11,945 nt of DNA from Candidatus Scatousia excrementipullorum (GCA_017694215.1 JADIND010000210.1:1-11945), one strand, 5' to 3'. Positions 1 through 6,722 are shown, counted from the first letter of the stretch. Numbers and translations are program-made. The notes: generated by a model from the letters alone, not told the origin.

Positions 1-768
1 GTACAGTTTTAATGTTTCGTCAATTTCTTCATTTGTTAATTCTTTAGTTTGATTAAATTGTTCAAGGTTGAAGTTTTGAGTTAAATTGTTCATAAAATTC
101 ACATCAACAATAATGGTTTTATCATTTAGTGAATTATAGATTTCATAGCCTTTTAACGCATAGGAAAAATCTGTATCCCGTTCTGCCAGTTCTTTCCATT
201 TCTGAATCCAATCATTAATATCAGCATGTTTTTTACAGTGTAATATGGCTTTTTTTACAATAGAATGCGGAAACTGAAAGAAATCATGAATCCCTATGTT
301 ATACTGACAAACATAAAATCCGTAGCCTTTGTCGGTCATTTTCTGTTTTATATAAGTTTCGGGACGATTGTCCAGATAGCCGCCATCTGCATATTTAACA
401 GCTTTTTTTAACATCTTTGTATTGTATAAATGGCAGCCGACCTCCCTGTATATTTGTGAATATTTGTCGAAAAGTTTGCCCTCAAAACAGTAGCTTTTCG
501 GATTTTTTTTGAGAAATATATCTGCGGCTTCTATAAATTTGAAAATTTCGTTTTTGAATAGAAAAACATCTGCATCTATAGCAAGTGTCCATTTCTTTTT
601 TCGTTTTATTCCAATCTTGAAAGTTTCTTTAACAGCTTTTGAAAATGGTGTTACATTTTTTACGGAAAATACATTTTCCTCTCCAAAAATGTTTTTTAAA
701 TACTCGATACATTTCTTTTCACTTCTTTCTCCGACAGAACGGACTACTACCGTTATGTTTTTTGCCAT
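1..768 (-). CDS. Glycosyltransferase-like protein (GT-A type DxD), 3' end outside window
   Basis: Reading leftward from the ATG at 768-766, the frame is open without a stop for 256 codons to the window edge, so the C-terminus is missing. The start is preceded by a purine-rich GGGAAAGGGA stretch at a suitable distance. The N-terminus (AKNITVVVRSVGER) looks like a first beta strand. Residues 60-70 (WTLAIDADVFL) carry a DAD triplet, D65/D67, of the kind that binds metal and sugar nucleotide in GT-A glycosyltransferases. Later marks are GCHLYN near 111 and IGIHDFFQ near 158. I infer a sugar transferase, perhaps for surface polysaccharide or protein modification; donor and acceptor cannot be told. 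No membrane segment is evident in the visible part. The gene starts only 35 bases past a strong terminator hairpin, so its expression probably depends on read-through. The GT-A assignment rests on a short motif. Confidence 0.6.
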   Translation of the reverse strand, partial: MAKNITVVVRSVGERSEKKCIEYLKNIFGEENVFSVKNVTPFSKAVKETFKIGIKRKKKWTLAIDADVFLFKNEIFKFIEAADIFLKKNPKSYCFEGKLFDKYSQIYREVGCHLYNTKMLKKAVKYADGGYLDNRPETYIKQKMTDKGYGFYVCQYNIGIHDFFQFPHSIVKKAILHCKKHADINDWIQKWKELAERDTDFSYALKGYEIYNSLNDKTIIVDVNFMNNLTQNFNLEQFNQTKELTNEEIDETLKLY

Positions 769-803
769 ACTGTTTCCCTTTCCCTAATTTGTGCCAGAAT
801 AAA

Positions 804-837
804 ACGGGTCAGAGTACAAAAAAGTACTCTGACCCGT
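804..837 (-). terminator. Perfect 14-bp rho-independent terminator or attenuator
   Basis: The arms 804-817 and 824-837 are perfectly complementary over 14 bp, with a six-base loop of A on the plus strand (U on the minus-strand transcript). Read on the minus strand, the hairpin is followed by TTTATT. It lies 6 bases beyond the stop of the 32-codon ORF and 35 bases before the glycosyltransferase start. It can end the upstream nfnA-to-etfA transcript, the short ORF transcript, or both, and so gate the glycosyltransferase gene. The trailing U run is short, so efficiency is uncertain. Confidence 0.75.
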
Positions 838-843
838 AAAAAG

Positions 844-942
844 TTATATAAAAATATTAGTTAAAAGGCACGAAAACAGGGAAAGACAGCTAGTCTTGCC
901 CCCCCCCCCTATCTGTAAGCCTTTTGTAGTCTGTGTTTTCAT
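844..942 (-). CDS. Possible 32-residue leader peptide containing a poly-G tract
   Basis: A short minus-strand ORF starts at ATG 942-940, preceded by GGAG at 5-base spacing, and ends at TAA 846-844. The peptide begins MKTQTTKGLQI, then has four glycines encoded by the 11-G run, and ends in a Cys/Leu-rich hydrophobic stretch (SCLSLFSCLLTNIFI). It has its own promoter and is followed at once by a terminator, so the unit is complete: promoter, ribosome site, ORF, terminator. I recognise no family. With 10 or 12 G the reading frame would change and end within a few to about a dozen codons. It may be a leader peptide controlling the downstream glycosyltransferase, a small hydrophobic peptide in its own right, or a chance ORF inside a structured RNA. 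Confidence 0.4.
   Translation of the reverse strand: MKTQTTKGLQIGGGGKTSCLSLFSCLLTNIFI
899..909. repeat. Homopolymer tract of 11 C/G
   Basis: There are eleven consecutive C on the plus strand, G on the coding strand of the short ORF. A tract of this length is striking in AT-rich DNA. Poly-G tracts of 8-12 bases are well known slip sites for phase variation in other bacteria, often in surface glycosylation loci. Here it sits in the leader ahead of a glycosyltransferase-like gene. Its length could also be a sequencing or assembly artefact. Confidence 0.8.
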
Positions 943-972
943 ACTTTCTCCAAAAATTAATTCGTTATTTTT

Positions 973-1000
973 ATTATAAACAATAATCCTTATTTTTCAA
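973..1000 (-). promoter_or_regulatory. Sigma-70-type promoter for the poly-G leader unit
   Basis: On the minus strand a -35 TTGAAA (1000-995) and a perfect -10 TATAAT (978-973) are separated by 16 bases. The -35 overlaps the last codons of etfA. Transcription would begin near 966, giving a leader of about 25 bases before the short ORF and about 160 bases to the end of the terminator hairpin. The region downstream of etfA can thus be transcribed independently of the redox operon. Confidence 0.6.
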
Positions 1001-1982
1001 TATATTTTATTAATTCCGGCAGAATTTCAAAAGTATCACCTACCATGCCAAAATCCGCTATGTCAAATATCGGTGCATTTTTATCGGAATTTATTGCAAT
1101 AATTTTTTCGGATTTATCCATACCGATTGTGTGCTGGATTGCTCCGGAAATTCCGCAGGCTATATATAATTTAGGAGTGACAGTTTTTCCTGTTTGTCCG
1201 ACCTGCATTTCATGCGTGGCAATTCCCATTTCAACCGCAATCCTGCTTGCTCCGACGGCAGCCCCGATTTTATCAGCAAATTCTTTTAATAGTTTAAATC
1301 CGGCTTCATTTTTCATTCCTCTGCCGCCTGCAACAATAATTTCAGCACTGTCAAGTTCGTTTATTTCCGTGCTAAGTTTTTTGTGAAATTCCAGAATTTC
1401 CACATTTTTAGGCGTATTATCAAGATTAATTTCTTTATAAATTATTTCTGCGGGTTTCACATAATCTTTTTCGGCCGGTTTGAATACTTTAGGTCTGACT
1501 GTTGCCATTTGCGGAAAATTTTTGCAAAGAATAGTTGCCATAAGCTGTCCGCCAAATGTCGGGCGGGTAGCTGCAAGCTGACCTTTTTCGTTTATATCAA
1601 GGCCTGTACAGTCTGCGGTTAAGCCGGTATGGAGGGCTGTTGAAATTCTCGGGGCAATATCTCTTCCCTGATTTGTTGCTCCGATTAACATAATTTCCGG
1701 ACGGATTTCTTTCACCACAGTAACTGCTGCTACTGTAAAATAATCAGTAGAATAGGTTTCAAAATTGTCACCTTCAACTGTATAAATTTTATTTATGCCG
1801 CTATTCGCAAATGCTTCTCTGTAATCTGCAGCAAGTCCTCGTTTTGAAATTAAAAGTGCATTAACTTCAGCATCACCAAGCTTTTGAGCAAGTTCCTGTG
1901 CCTTGTTTGCAAGTTCAAAAAAAACTGTATGTATATAATTATCTCTTGTGACTTCAGCGTAAATAAGGATTTCTTTAGTCAT
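990..1982 (-). CDS. etfA: Electron transfer flavoprotein alpha subunit
   Basis: EtfA (FixB family) pairs with EtfB to carry electrons between a dehydrogenase and NADH, ferredoxin or quinone in the cytoplasm. The 330 residues are a normal full length. The N-terminal alpha/beta domain (about 1-195) is followed by the conserved C-terminal FAD domain. That domain has GASRIAV at 244-250, VGQTGKTV at 261-268, CGISGAIQH at 276-284 and the AINSD..APIFDIADFGMVGD stretch near 297-316. No N-terminal ferredoxin domain is present. The start overlaps the 3' end of etfB by 8 bases and has a strong GGAGG ribosome site inside etfB, typical of coupled, equimolar translation. It is the last large gene of the nfnA-like/Cys4/etfB/etfA operon. 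Family identity is firm; the physiological partner is not visible. Confidence 0.95.
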   Translation of the reverse strand: MTKEILIYAEVTRDNYIHTVFFELANKAQELAQKLGDAEVNALLISKRGLAADYREAFANSGINKIYTVEGDNFETYSTDYFTVAAVTVVKEIRPEIMLIGATNQGRDIAPRISTALHTGLTADCTGLDINEKGQLAATRPTFGGQLMATILCKNFPQMATVRPKVFKPAEKDYVKPAEIIYKEINLDNTPKNVEILEFHKKLSTEINELDSAEIIVAGGRGMKNEAGFKLLKEFADKIGAAVGASRIAVEMGIATHEMQVGQTGKTVTPKLYIACGISGAIQHTIGMDKSEKIIAINSDKNAPIFDIADFGMVGDTFEILPELIKYIEK

Positions 1983-2757
1983 TTAATCCTCCGCACATTT
2001 TTATTTGTTCAGCCAGTTCTTCGATGGTTGAACAGTACTGGCATTGCGTATCTTTTGGAGCCGGTCTGAATGCTTTACTTACATAAGTAGGTGAGCCTTT
2101 TAAGCCGACATCTTCCGAAGATAATCCCAAATCTTCAAATCCGTAAGTCTTTATTTCAAAATTTTGTGCTTTGGTTATTCCGTTAATTTTTGCTCTTGTC
2201 GGCTCAAATGTGTCTTTCAAAACACAAATTAATGCAGGAAGTTTTACTTTGACAATTTCTGTTCCGTCTTCAAGTTCTCTGCGGACAGTTAAAGTGTCTT
2301 CTTCATAAGAGATTATTTCCTGAACATAAGTAATTTGAGAAATATCCAGCGTATTTGCAATGCTCGGGCCTGTTTGAGCAGTATCGCCGTCTATTGCAAA
2401 TTGACCGCAGATAATTAAATCAAAATCAGGAATTTTTGTTTTAATGGCTGTTCCTATTGTTTTTCCGGTTGCGTAAGTGTCTGCTGCCGCAAATTTTCTG
2501 TCAGTTAACAATATTGCATTGTCAACCCCGACAGCGATAGCTTTTTTCAGCATATCAACAGCTTGAGCCGGCCCCATAGAAAGAGCCGTTATCTCAATAT
2601 TTTCATAAGACCTTTTTAGTTTTAGTGCAGATTCCATAGCATAAACATCATAAGGGTTTATGATACTTTCCAACCCTTCACGCTGAATGGTATTATTTTC
2701 AGTCCACTTTATATCGGAAGTATCCGGAACCTGCTTGATGCATAGTACAATTTTCAT
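1975..2757 (-). CDS. etfB: Electron transfer flavoprotein beta subunit, bifurcating type
   Basis: EtfB (FixA family), 260 residues, binds the nucleotide/flavin at the interface with EtfA. The start MKIVLCIKQVPDT is classic. Features shared with clostridial bifurcating EtfB proteins are SIINPYDVYAMESALKLK (31-48), the TDRKFAAADTYAT loop (85-97), AIDGDTAQTGP (121-131) and GSPTYV (221-226). I therefore expect an FAD at which NADH is split between high- and low-potential acceptors; that is inference from family resemblance. Unusually, the C-terminal tail carries three cysteines (C239, C242 as CQYC, and C255), where many family members end in a Lys-rich helix. No clear ribosome site precedes the start; the upstream stop is 6 bases away, so translation is probably coupled. 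Confidence 0.95.
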   Translation of the reverse strand: MKIVLCIKQVPDTSDIKWTENNTIQREGLESIINPYDVYAMESALKLKRSYENIEITALSMGPAQAVDMLKKAIAVGVDNAILLTDRKFAAADTYATGKTIGTAIKTKIPDFDLIICGQFAIDGDTAQTGPSIANTLDISQITYVQEIISYEEDTLTVRRELEDGTEIVKVKLPALICVLKDTFEPTRAKINGITKAQNFEIKTYGFEDLGLSSEDVGLKGSPTYVSKAFRPAPKDTQCQYCSTIEELAEQIKMCGGLND

Positions 2758-2763
2758 ATTTTA

Positions 2764-2955
2764 TTATACAATCCGTTTTTTTGTAACCTGTTTAGAGTTA
2801 GCTTCCAATAATGCATTATACGCCATAATGTACATTGAACATTTCCTGATATTCGGAATATACCATGCACACCGTTCCTGAGTGCATACCATATCAACAT
2901 CTTTGCCCACACTCATTAACGGACAAAACGGAATTCCTTTTTTAATATCCGCCAT
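2764..2955 (-). CDS. Small four-cysteine protein in the electron-transfer operon
   Basis: The protein has 63 residues and starts at ATG 2955 with a good GAAGGAG ribosome site. Its cysteines are C11 (PFCPLMS), C24, C29 (CTQERCAWYI) and C39 (RKCSMYIM), spaced 12, 4 and 9 residues apart. This would suit a zinc site or a small iron-sulfur cluster. I know this only as a pattern seen in small hypothetical proteins of anaerobes and do not assign a function. It lies 27 bases after the NfnA-like gene and 6 bases before etfB, so it is cotranscribed with both. That placement suggests a redox or assembly role, for example a small electron carrier or a scaffold linking the NfnA-like protein to Etf. No membrane or signal segment is seen. 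Confidence 0.75.
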   Translation of the reverse strand: MADIKKGIPFCPLMSVGKDVDMVCTQERCAWYIPNIRKCSMYIMAYNALLEANSKQVTKKRIV

Positions 2956-2982
2956 TACTTTTCTCCTTCTTATTTTAAATAC

Positions 2983-3819
2983 CTATCGGGCTTGTTTTAA
3001 CAAGTTGCAATTTTCGTCGCGTTTTCTTTCTTGATCTTTGTAAATTTTTGTTCTGTTAATAACTTCATCAAAATCAATTTTATGAGCATCAAAGTCAGGG
3101 CCGTCAACGCAGGCAAATTTTACTTCTCCGCCGACCGTTACACGGCATGCTCCGCACATTCCTGTTCCGTCAACCATAATAGGGTTCATGCTGGCTTCGG
3201 TATAAATACCTTTGTTTCTTGTTAGTTCAGCAACCGCTCTCATCATAGGCATAGGACCGATGGCAATGGCATAATCAATTTTTTCCTGATTCATTAATTT
3301 TTCCAATACCTGAGTTACGAATCCTTTTTCACCCAGTGAGCCGTCATCTGTTGTTATAAACAATTCTGTACAGGCATCTTTCATTTTGTCAGCCCAGAAA
3401 ATTAAATCTTTATTTCTTGCACCCATAATCATATAAACTTTGTTTCCGGCTTCTTTGAAAGCTTTTGCAATTAAATAACAAGGTGCAGCCCCGTAACCTC
3501 CTGCAAGACAAACAACGGTTCCGTATTTTTTGATATGGGTAGGCTTGCCGAGAGGCCCCACAATATCGGCTATTTCATCTCCGACACCAAGGGATGCTAG
3601 ACGTTTTGTCGAATAACCGACAGCCATAAATACTAAGGTTAATGCACCTGTTTCTTTGTTAACATCTGCAATGGTAAGCGGAACGCGTTCTCCGTTTTCA
3701 TCTGCTCTGAAAATAATAAACTGACCTGCTTGAGCATTTCTTACAACGTAAGGTGCATCTATTGTTATTTCATATTGGTTCGGACAAATTTCTTTTTTTG
3801 ATAAAATTTTATATCCCAT
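2983..3819 (-). CDS. Ferredoxin:NADP+ reductase / sulfide dehydrogenase small subunit (NfnA/SudB-like)
   Basis: This is a 278-residue flavoprotein of the ferredoxin reductase-like family that includes NfnA, SudB and PyrK. The N-terminal FAD barrel carries GERVPLTIAD (43-52, Arg45 and Thr49 for flavin). The NAD(P) domain carries CLAGGYGAAP (104-113). A C-terminal [2Fe-2S] segment has C222 and C225 (MCGACR) and C237, with D217 placed to be the fourth, aspartate ligand described for NfnA. The start has an AAGGAG ribosome site 7 bases upstream. Such proteins normally work with a GltD-like large subunit (NfnB/SudA), but no such gene lies next to it: the upstream DNA is non-coding and then divergent. 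Instead it heads an operon with etfBA. The exact reaction is therefore open: NADH/NADPH/ferredoxin exchange is likely, direct partnership with Etf is speculative. Confidence 0.88.
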   Translation of the reverse strand: MGYKILSKKEICPNQYEITIDAPYVVRNAQAGQFIIFRADENGERVPLTIADVNKETGALTLVFMAVGYSTKRLASLGVGDEIADIVGPLGKPTHIKKYGTVVCLAGGYGAAPCYLIAKAFKEAGNKVYMIMGARNKDLIFWADKMKDACTELFITTDDGSLGEKGFVTQVLEKLMNQEKIDYAIAIGPMPMMRAVAELTRNKGIYTEASMNPIMVDGTGMCGACRVTVGGEVKFACVDGPDFDAHKIDFDEVINRTKIYKDQERKRDENCNLLKQAR

Positions 3820-3850
3820 TGTTTATCTCTCCTTATTAACTTATGAGAAT

Positions 3851-3879
3851 ATTATACACAAATGAATTTCCATAATCAA
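3851..3879 (-). promoter_or_regulatory. Promoter of the nfnA-like/Cys4/etfBA operon
   Basis: On the minus strand a -35 TTGATT (3879-3874) and a perfect -10 TATAAT (3856-3851) are spaced exactly 17 bases. The predicted start of transcription is near 3844, about 25 bases before the ATG of the NfnA-like gene. No internal promoter or terminator is obvious within the four-gene unit, so this probably drives all of it. Confidence 0.7.
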
Positions 3880-4076
3880 GATTCGCGAAAATTTAGGAAG
3901 CGGATATTTAGAAATGTAAAAACTTTTGTATATTAATGCAATTTTGACTGGAAAAAATACTTTATAAAATTACGGGGATTATTTTAAATTGGGATATTAT
4001 CAATTCAAATAATTGTACGGGGTAAAAGAAAAATTTCTCAAATAAGATATATTATGTAATGGATGTGCAATTTAAC
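3880..4076. other. Non-coding region between divergent promoters, possible small RNA
   Basis: About 200 bases with no credible ORF on either strand separate the redox-operon promoter from a strong plus-strand terminator. The stretch is AT-rich with a few GGGG words (attacgggg, gtacgggg). A terminator here with no gene before it suggests a short plus-strand transcript. A weak candidate start is TTGACT at 3944-3949 followed by TAAAAT at 3965-3970, but the 15-base spacing is poor. I do not recognise a known RNA family. Confidence 0.3.
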
Positions 4077-4125
4077 ACCGGGGCTAAGATTTTAAAATCT
4101 CAGCCCCGGTTGTATGCTTTTTATT
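4077..4125 (+). terminator. Strong GC-rich terminator hairpin upstream of glyS
   Basis: Arms 4077-4085 (ACCGGGGCT) and 4102-4110 pair perfectly over 9 bp. After one mismatch the stem continues with an AT-rich inner part (4087-4100) closing on itself. Downstream on the plus strand lies a pyrimidine stretch, TGCTTTTTATTTT, starting 5 bases later. The minus-strand side lacks a U run, so orientation is plus. It precedes the glyS promoter and therefore does not attenuate that promoter's transcript; it may insulate glyS or end an unseen small RNA. Confidence 0.6.
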
Positions 4126-4136
4126 TTAATATTTAC

Positions 4137-4165
4137 TTTACAATATTTTTTGCTTTATCTATAAT
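4137..4165 (+). promoter_or_regulatory. Promoter of glyS
   Basis: A -35 TTTACA (4137-4142) and a perfect -10 TATAAT (4160-4165) are spaced 17 bases. Transcription would start near 4172, leaving a leader of about 27 bases that ends in the ribosome site AGGTGAG just before the ATG. The leader is too short for a T-box riboswitch. Confidence 0.7.
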
Positions 4166-4198
4166 TTTCGTAAATTGAAATTTAATTACAGGTGAGAC

Positions 4199-6268
4199 AT
4201 GAGTAAATATTTATTAGAAATAGGAACGGAAGAGTTACCGTACAGATTTATACCGCAGGCTATAGAACAGCTGCGTAACGGTTTTGAAGGATTTTTAAAC
4301 AATAACAAAATAGGGTTTGAAAAAGTTGATGTCTATGCGACTCCTAGACGTCTTGCTGTTATTGTGAGCGGACTTGTTGAAAAAAGTGAAGATGAAGTAA
4401 AAGTCGTAAAAGGTCCTGTTGCAAATATTGCCTATGACTCAAACTGTAATCTGACAAAAGCCGGTGAAGGTTTTGCTAAGAAAAACGGCGTTAACCCTGA
4501 AGATTTGTATGTGGAAGATAACTATGTGCATGCAAAAATCGTTGTTAAAGGTAAATCTATTGTTGAACTTTTAAAAGAAAATGTTCCGGTAATATTCTCT
4601 AAATTGCAAGGGGCTCACTTTATGAGATGGGGCTATAACGAGCAGAAATTTTCACGCCCTATTAAATGGATTGTTTCAATTCTTGATAAAGAAGAAGTGA
4701 AAATTAAAATTATTGATAAAGAATCTTCAAATGTTTCACGCGGTCACAGATTTGCCCAGCAAAATGTTTATATCAACAATCCTGATGACTATGTTGAAAT
4801 TATGCGTAACTGCTGTGTAATTGTTGACCAGAATGAGAGAAAACAAATTATTGTTGAAAAGGCAAAAGCAGAAGCGGCCAAGCTTGGTGCAGAACCTTAT
4901 TATACAGAGGATTTGCTTGATGAAGTTACTTTTATTACCGAATATCCGGTTCCTGTTACATGCGAATTTTCGCAAGAGTATTTGAAACTTCCGGAGGAAC
5001 TTGTAGTAACGGTTATGGCTGTTCATCAAAGATATTTTGCCCTTTATAAAGACGGAAAGTTAATCAACAAATTTATTACAATGACAAATTATATTGGAGA
5101 TGAATTTGCAAATATAAAGGCCGGTAATGTACGTGTTATTAAAGCCCGTCTTGATGATGCCGTATTCTTCTTTAACGAAGATACCAAAAAACCTTTAGCT
5201 GATTATGTGGATGAGTTAAAAGGCGTAACATTCCAAAAGGGTATGGGTTCTGTTTATGACAAAACTCAGAGAATTATTTCTCTGTCAAAAGATATTGCCA
5301 GAGAATTAAATGTTCCGTCAAAAGATATTGAAAGAACTGCTCTGCTATGTAAAGCCGATTTGGTAACGCAGCTTGTGTTTGAGTTTACTGAACTTCAAGG
5401 TTATATCGGTTCTGATTATGCAAGAGTTTCCGGAGAAACCGAAAATGTTGTTGAAGGAATTAAAGAACACTACTTCCCGCTTAATGCAGAAAGTGAAACT
5501 GCAAAAGGTATTGAAGGGCAGGTTGTAGGAATTGCCGATAAGGTTGATACAATTTGTGCAGTATTTGCAGACGGTAAAAAGCCTACTGGCTCTTCTGATC
5601 CTCTAGGAGTCCGCCGTGCTGCTTTAGGTATTATCAGAACAATACTTGATAATAATTTAAAAATTAATGTTGCGGAATTAATCAAGAAAGATATGCTGTT
5701 ATTGCCGGTTTCGGTTGAGTCTGATGATAACAAAAATGCTTTGCAAAAAATTGCGGACTCTGTTAAGAAAAATGTTGCAAGACTTGTTCCGCAGCAATGT
5801 CCGCAGGAAATTAACGATTTCTTTGTTCAAAGATTAATTATTTTCCTCGGTGATAAGTATGCTAAAAATGTTCTTGAGGCATGTGCTTCCAACAAAAATC
5901 CTATGGAAAATCTTTCGGATTATATTGAAAGAGTTAAAGTTGTGTCAGGTTTGAATAATCCTGATTTGCTGGAATGTGCAAATCGTGTTATAAGAATATT
6001 GAAAGACGATTCAAAAACTTCAGTTAACAAAGATTTATTCAAGGAACCATCCGAGGGCATGCTCTACAGAGAAATCCAAAATATTAATGAAAATGTTGAT
6101 TATGCTGCTTATTTAGATCAGTTAATATTAATCAATCCTGCTGTCGGAAAATTCTTTGAGGATGTTCTTGTCATGGATAAGGATGAGAAGGTTAAAGAAA
6201 ACAGGCTTGCTTTGTTAACAATGTTAAAGAAAAAGTACGAAAAATTAACAGATTTTAGCAAGCTATAA
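4199..6268 (+). CDS. glyS: Glycine--tRNA ligase beta subunit
   Basis: This is the beta subunit of the alpha2beta2 glycyl-tRNA synthetase, which charges tRNA-Gly in the cytoplasm; beta contributes tRNA recognition while alpha holds the catalytic core. The 689 residues equal the usual length. Hallmarks are the N-terminal LLEIGTEELPYRFIPQA, the HFMRWG segment near residue 139, AVHQRYFAL near 275, LLCKADLVTQLVFEFTELQG near 383, and the PTGSSDPLGVRRAALG signature at about 462-477. A C-terminal DALR-type anticodon-binding region (about 575-680, including RVKVVSGLNNPDLLECANRV) follows. AGGTGAG precedes the ATG by a few bases. The alpha-subunit gene glyQ, commonly directly upstream, is absent here, so it must lie elsewhere if the enzyme is to work. 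Confidence 0.97.
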   Translation: MSKYLLEIGTEELPYRFIPQAIEQLRNGFEGFLNNNKIGFEKVDVYATPRRLAVIVSGLVEKSEDEVKVVKGPVANIAYDSNCNLTKAGEGFAKKNGVNPEDLYVEDNYVHAKIVVKGKSIVELLKENVPVIFSKLQGAHFMRWGYNEQKFSRPIKWIVSILDKEEVKIKIIDKESSNVSRGHRFAQQNVYINNPDDYVEIMRNCCVIVDQNERKQIIVEKAKAEAAKLGAEPYYTEDLLDEVTFITEYPVPVTCEFSQEYLKLPEELVVTVMAVHQRYFALYKDGKLINKFITMTNYIGDEFANIKAGNVRVIKARLDDAVFFFNEDTKKPLADYVDELKGVTFQKGMGSVYDKTQRIISLSKDIARELNVPSKDIERTALLCKADLVTQLVFEFTELQGYIGSDYARVSGETENVVEGIKEHYFPLNAESETAKGIEGQVVGIADKVDTICAVFADGKKPTGSSDPLGVRRAALGIIRTILDNNLKINVAELIKKDMLLLPVSVESDDNKNALQKIADSVKKNVARLVPQQCPQEINDFFVQRLIIFLGDKYAKNVLEACASNKNPMENLSDYIERVKVVSGLNNPDLLECANRVIRILKDDSKTSVNKDLFKEPSEGMLYREIQNINENVDYAAYLDQLILINPAVGKFFEDVLVMDKDEKVKENRLALLTMLKKKYEKLTDFSKL

Positions 6269-6395
6269 TTGCAATTTAGCGGTTTGTAACAATTTCTAAA
6301 CAATTAATAAAAAAAAGTAAATTATTTTTTTCAGGATACTTTAAAATAATACAAGAAGGTAACAAATCCGATAATCAAAAGTGTAGAGGTTAATT

Positions 6396-6710
6396 ATGTT
6401 AGACCGATTTAAAAATTTAAAAATTGTAAAAAAACTGAATGATACAATCAGTCCAAAATTACGCTGGTTAAAATTTTCAACAAGCGGAATGGATAAATCC
6501 TCTCCTGAATACATAAAAATGATTAGCGGAGTTGAGGACATACAGACAAATTCTGACGAACGCAGGCTGGAAGCAATGGTCAGAGAACAACTCAAGGAAG
6601 AGTTCCCGAATATTGAGAACATGAAATCCTATGAACTTCTTGTTGATGCAGTTATGCACAACTTAAAGAAAAAACAGCTTCAAGCCACAGAAGACCTTGA
6701 TATCGAATAG
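6396..6710 (+). CDS. Conserved-looking small protein of unknown function (104 residues)
   Basis: I do not recognise a family. The start has a good AGAGGT ribosome site 5 bases upstream and the gene ends before a strong terminator, so it is probably real. The N-terminal third is basic (MLDRFKNLKIVKKLND, then KLRWLKF). A stretch of charged residues follows (PEYIKMISGVEDIQTNSDERRLEAMVREQLKEEFP, about 38-72), likely helical. The C-terminus is another predicted helix (SYELLVDAVMHNLKKKQLQ) with an acidic tail. There are no cysteines, signal peptide or membrane segment. It lies 127 bases after glyS; I see no clear terminator between them, so it may be cotranscribed. A small cytoplasmic helical or nucleic-acid-associated protein is possible, but this is only composition-based. 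Confidence 0.65.
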   Translation: MLDRFKNLKIVKKLNDTISPKLRWLKFSTSGMDKSSPEYIKMISGVEDIQTNSDERRLEAMVREQLKEEFPNIENMKSYELLVDAVMHNLKKKQLQATEDLDIE

Positions 6711-6722
6711 GTCTAAGGAAAA

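Noticed and set aside
509..839. Plus-strand ORFs of 92 and 66 residues
   Set aside because: They are antisense to the glycosyltransferase-like frame, have no ribosome sites, and the second runs through the terminator hairpin.
4059..4178. 39-codon plus-strand ORF between the divergent promoters
   Set aside because: It has no ribosome site and reads straight through the terminator and the glyS promoter.
4172..4198. T-box or other riboswitch for glyS
   Set aside because: The leader from the predicted promoter is only about 27 bases, and the T-box consensus is absent upstream.
6307..6331. A-run/T-run hairpin after glyS as a terminator
   Set aside because: The stem is entirely A-T and unstable; it is more likely base composition.
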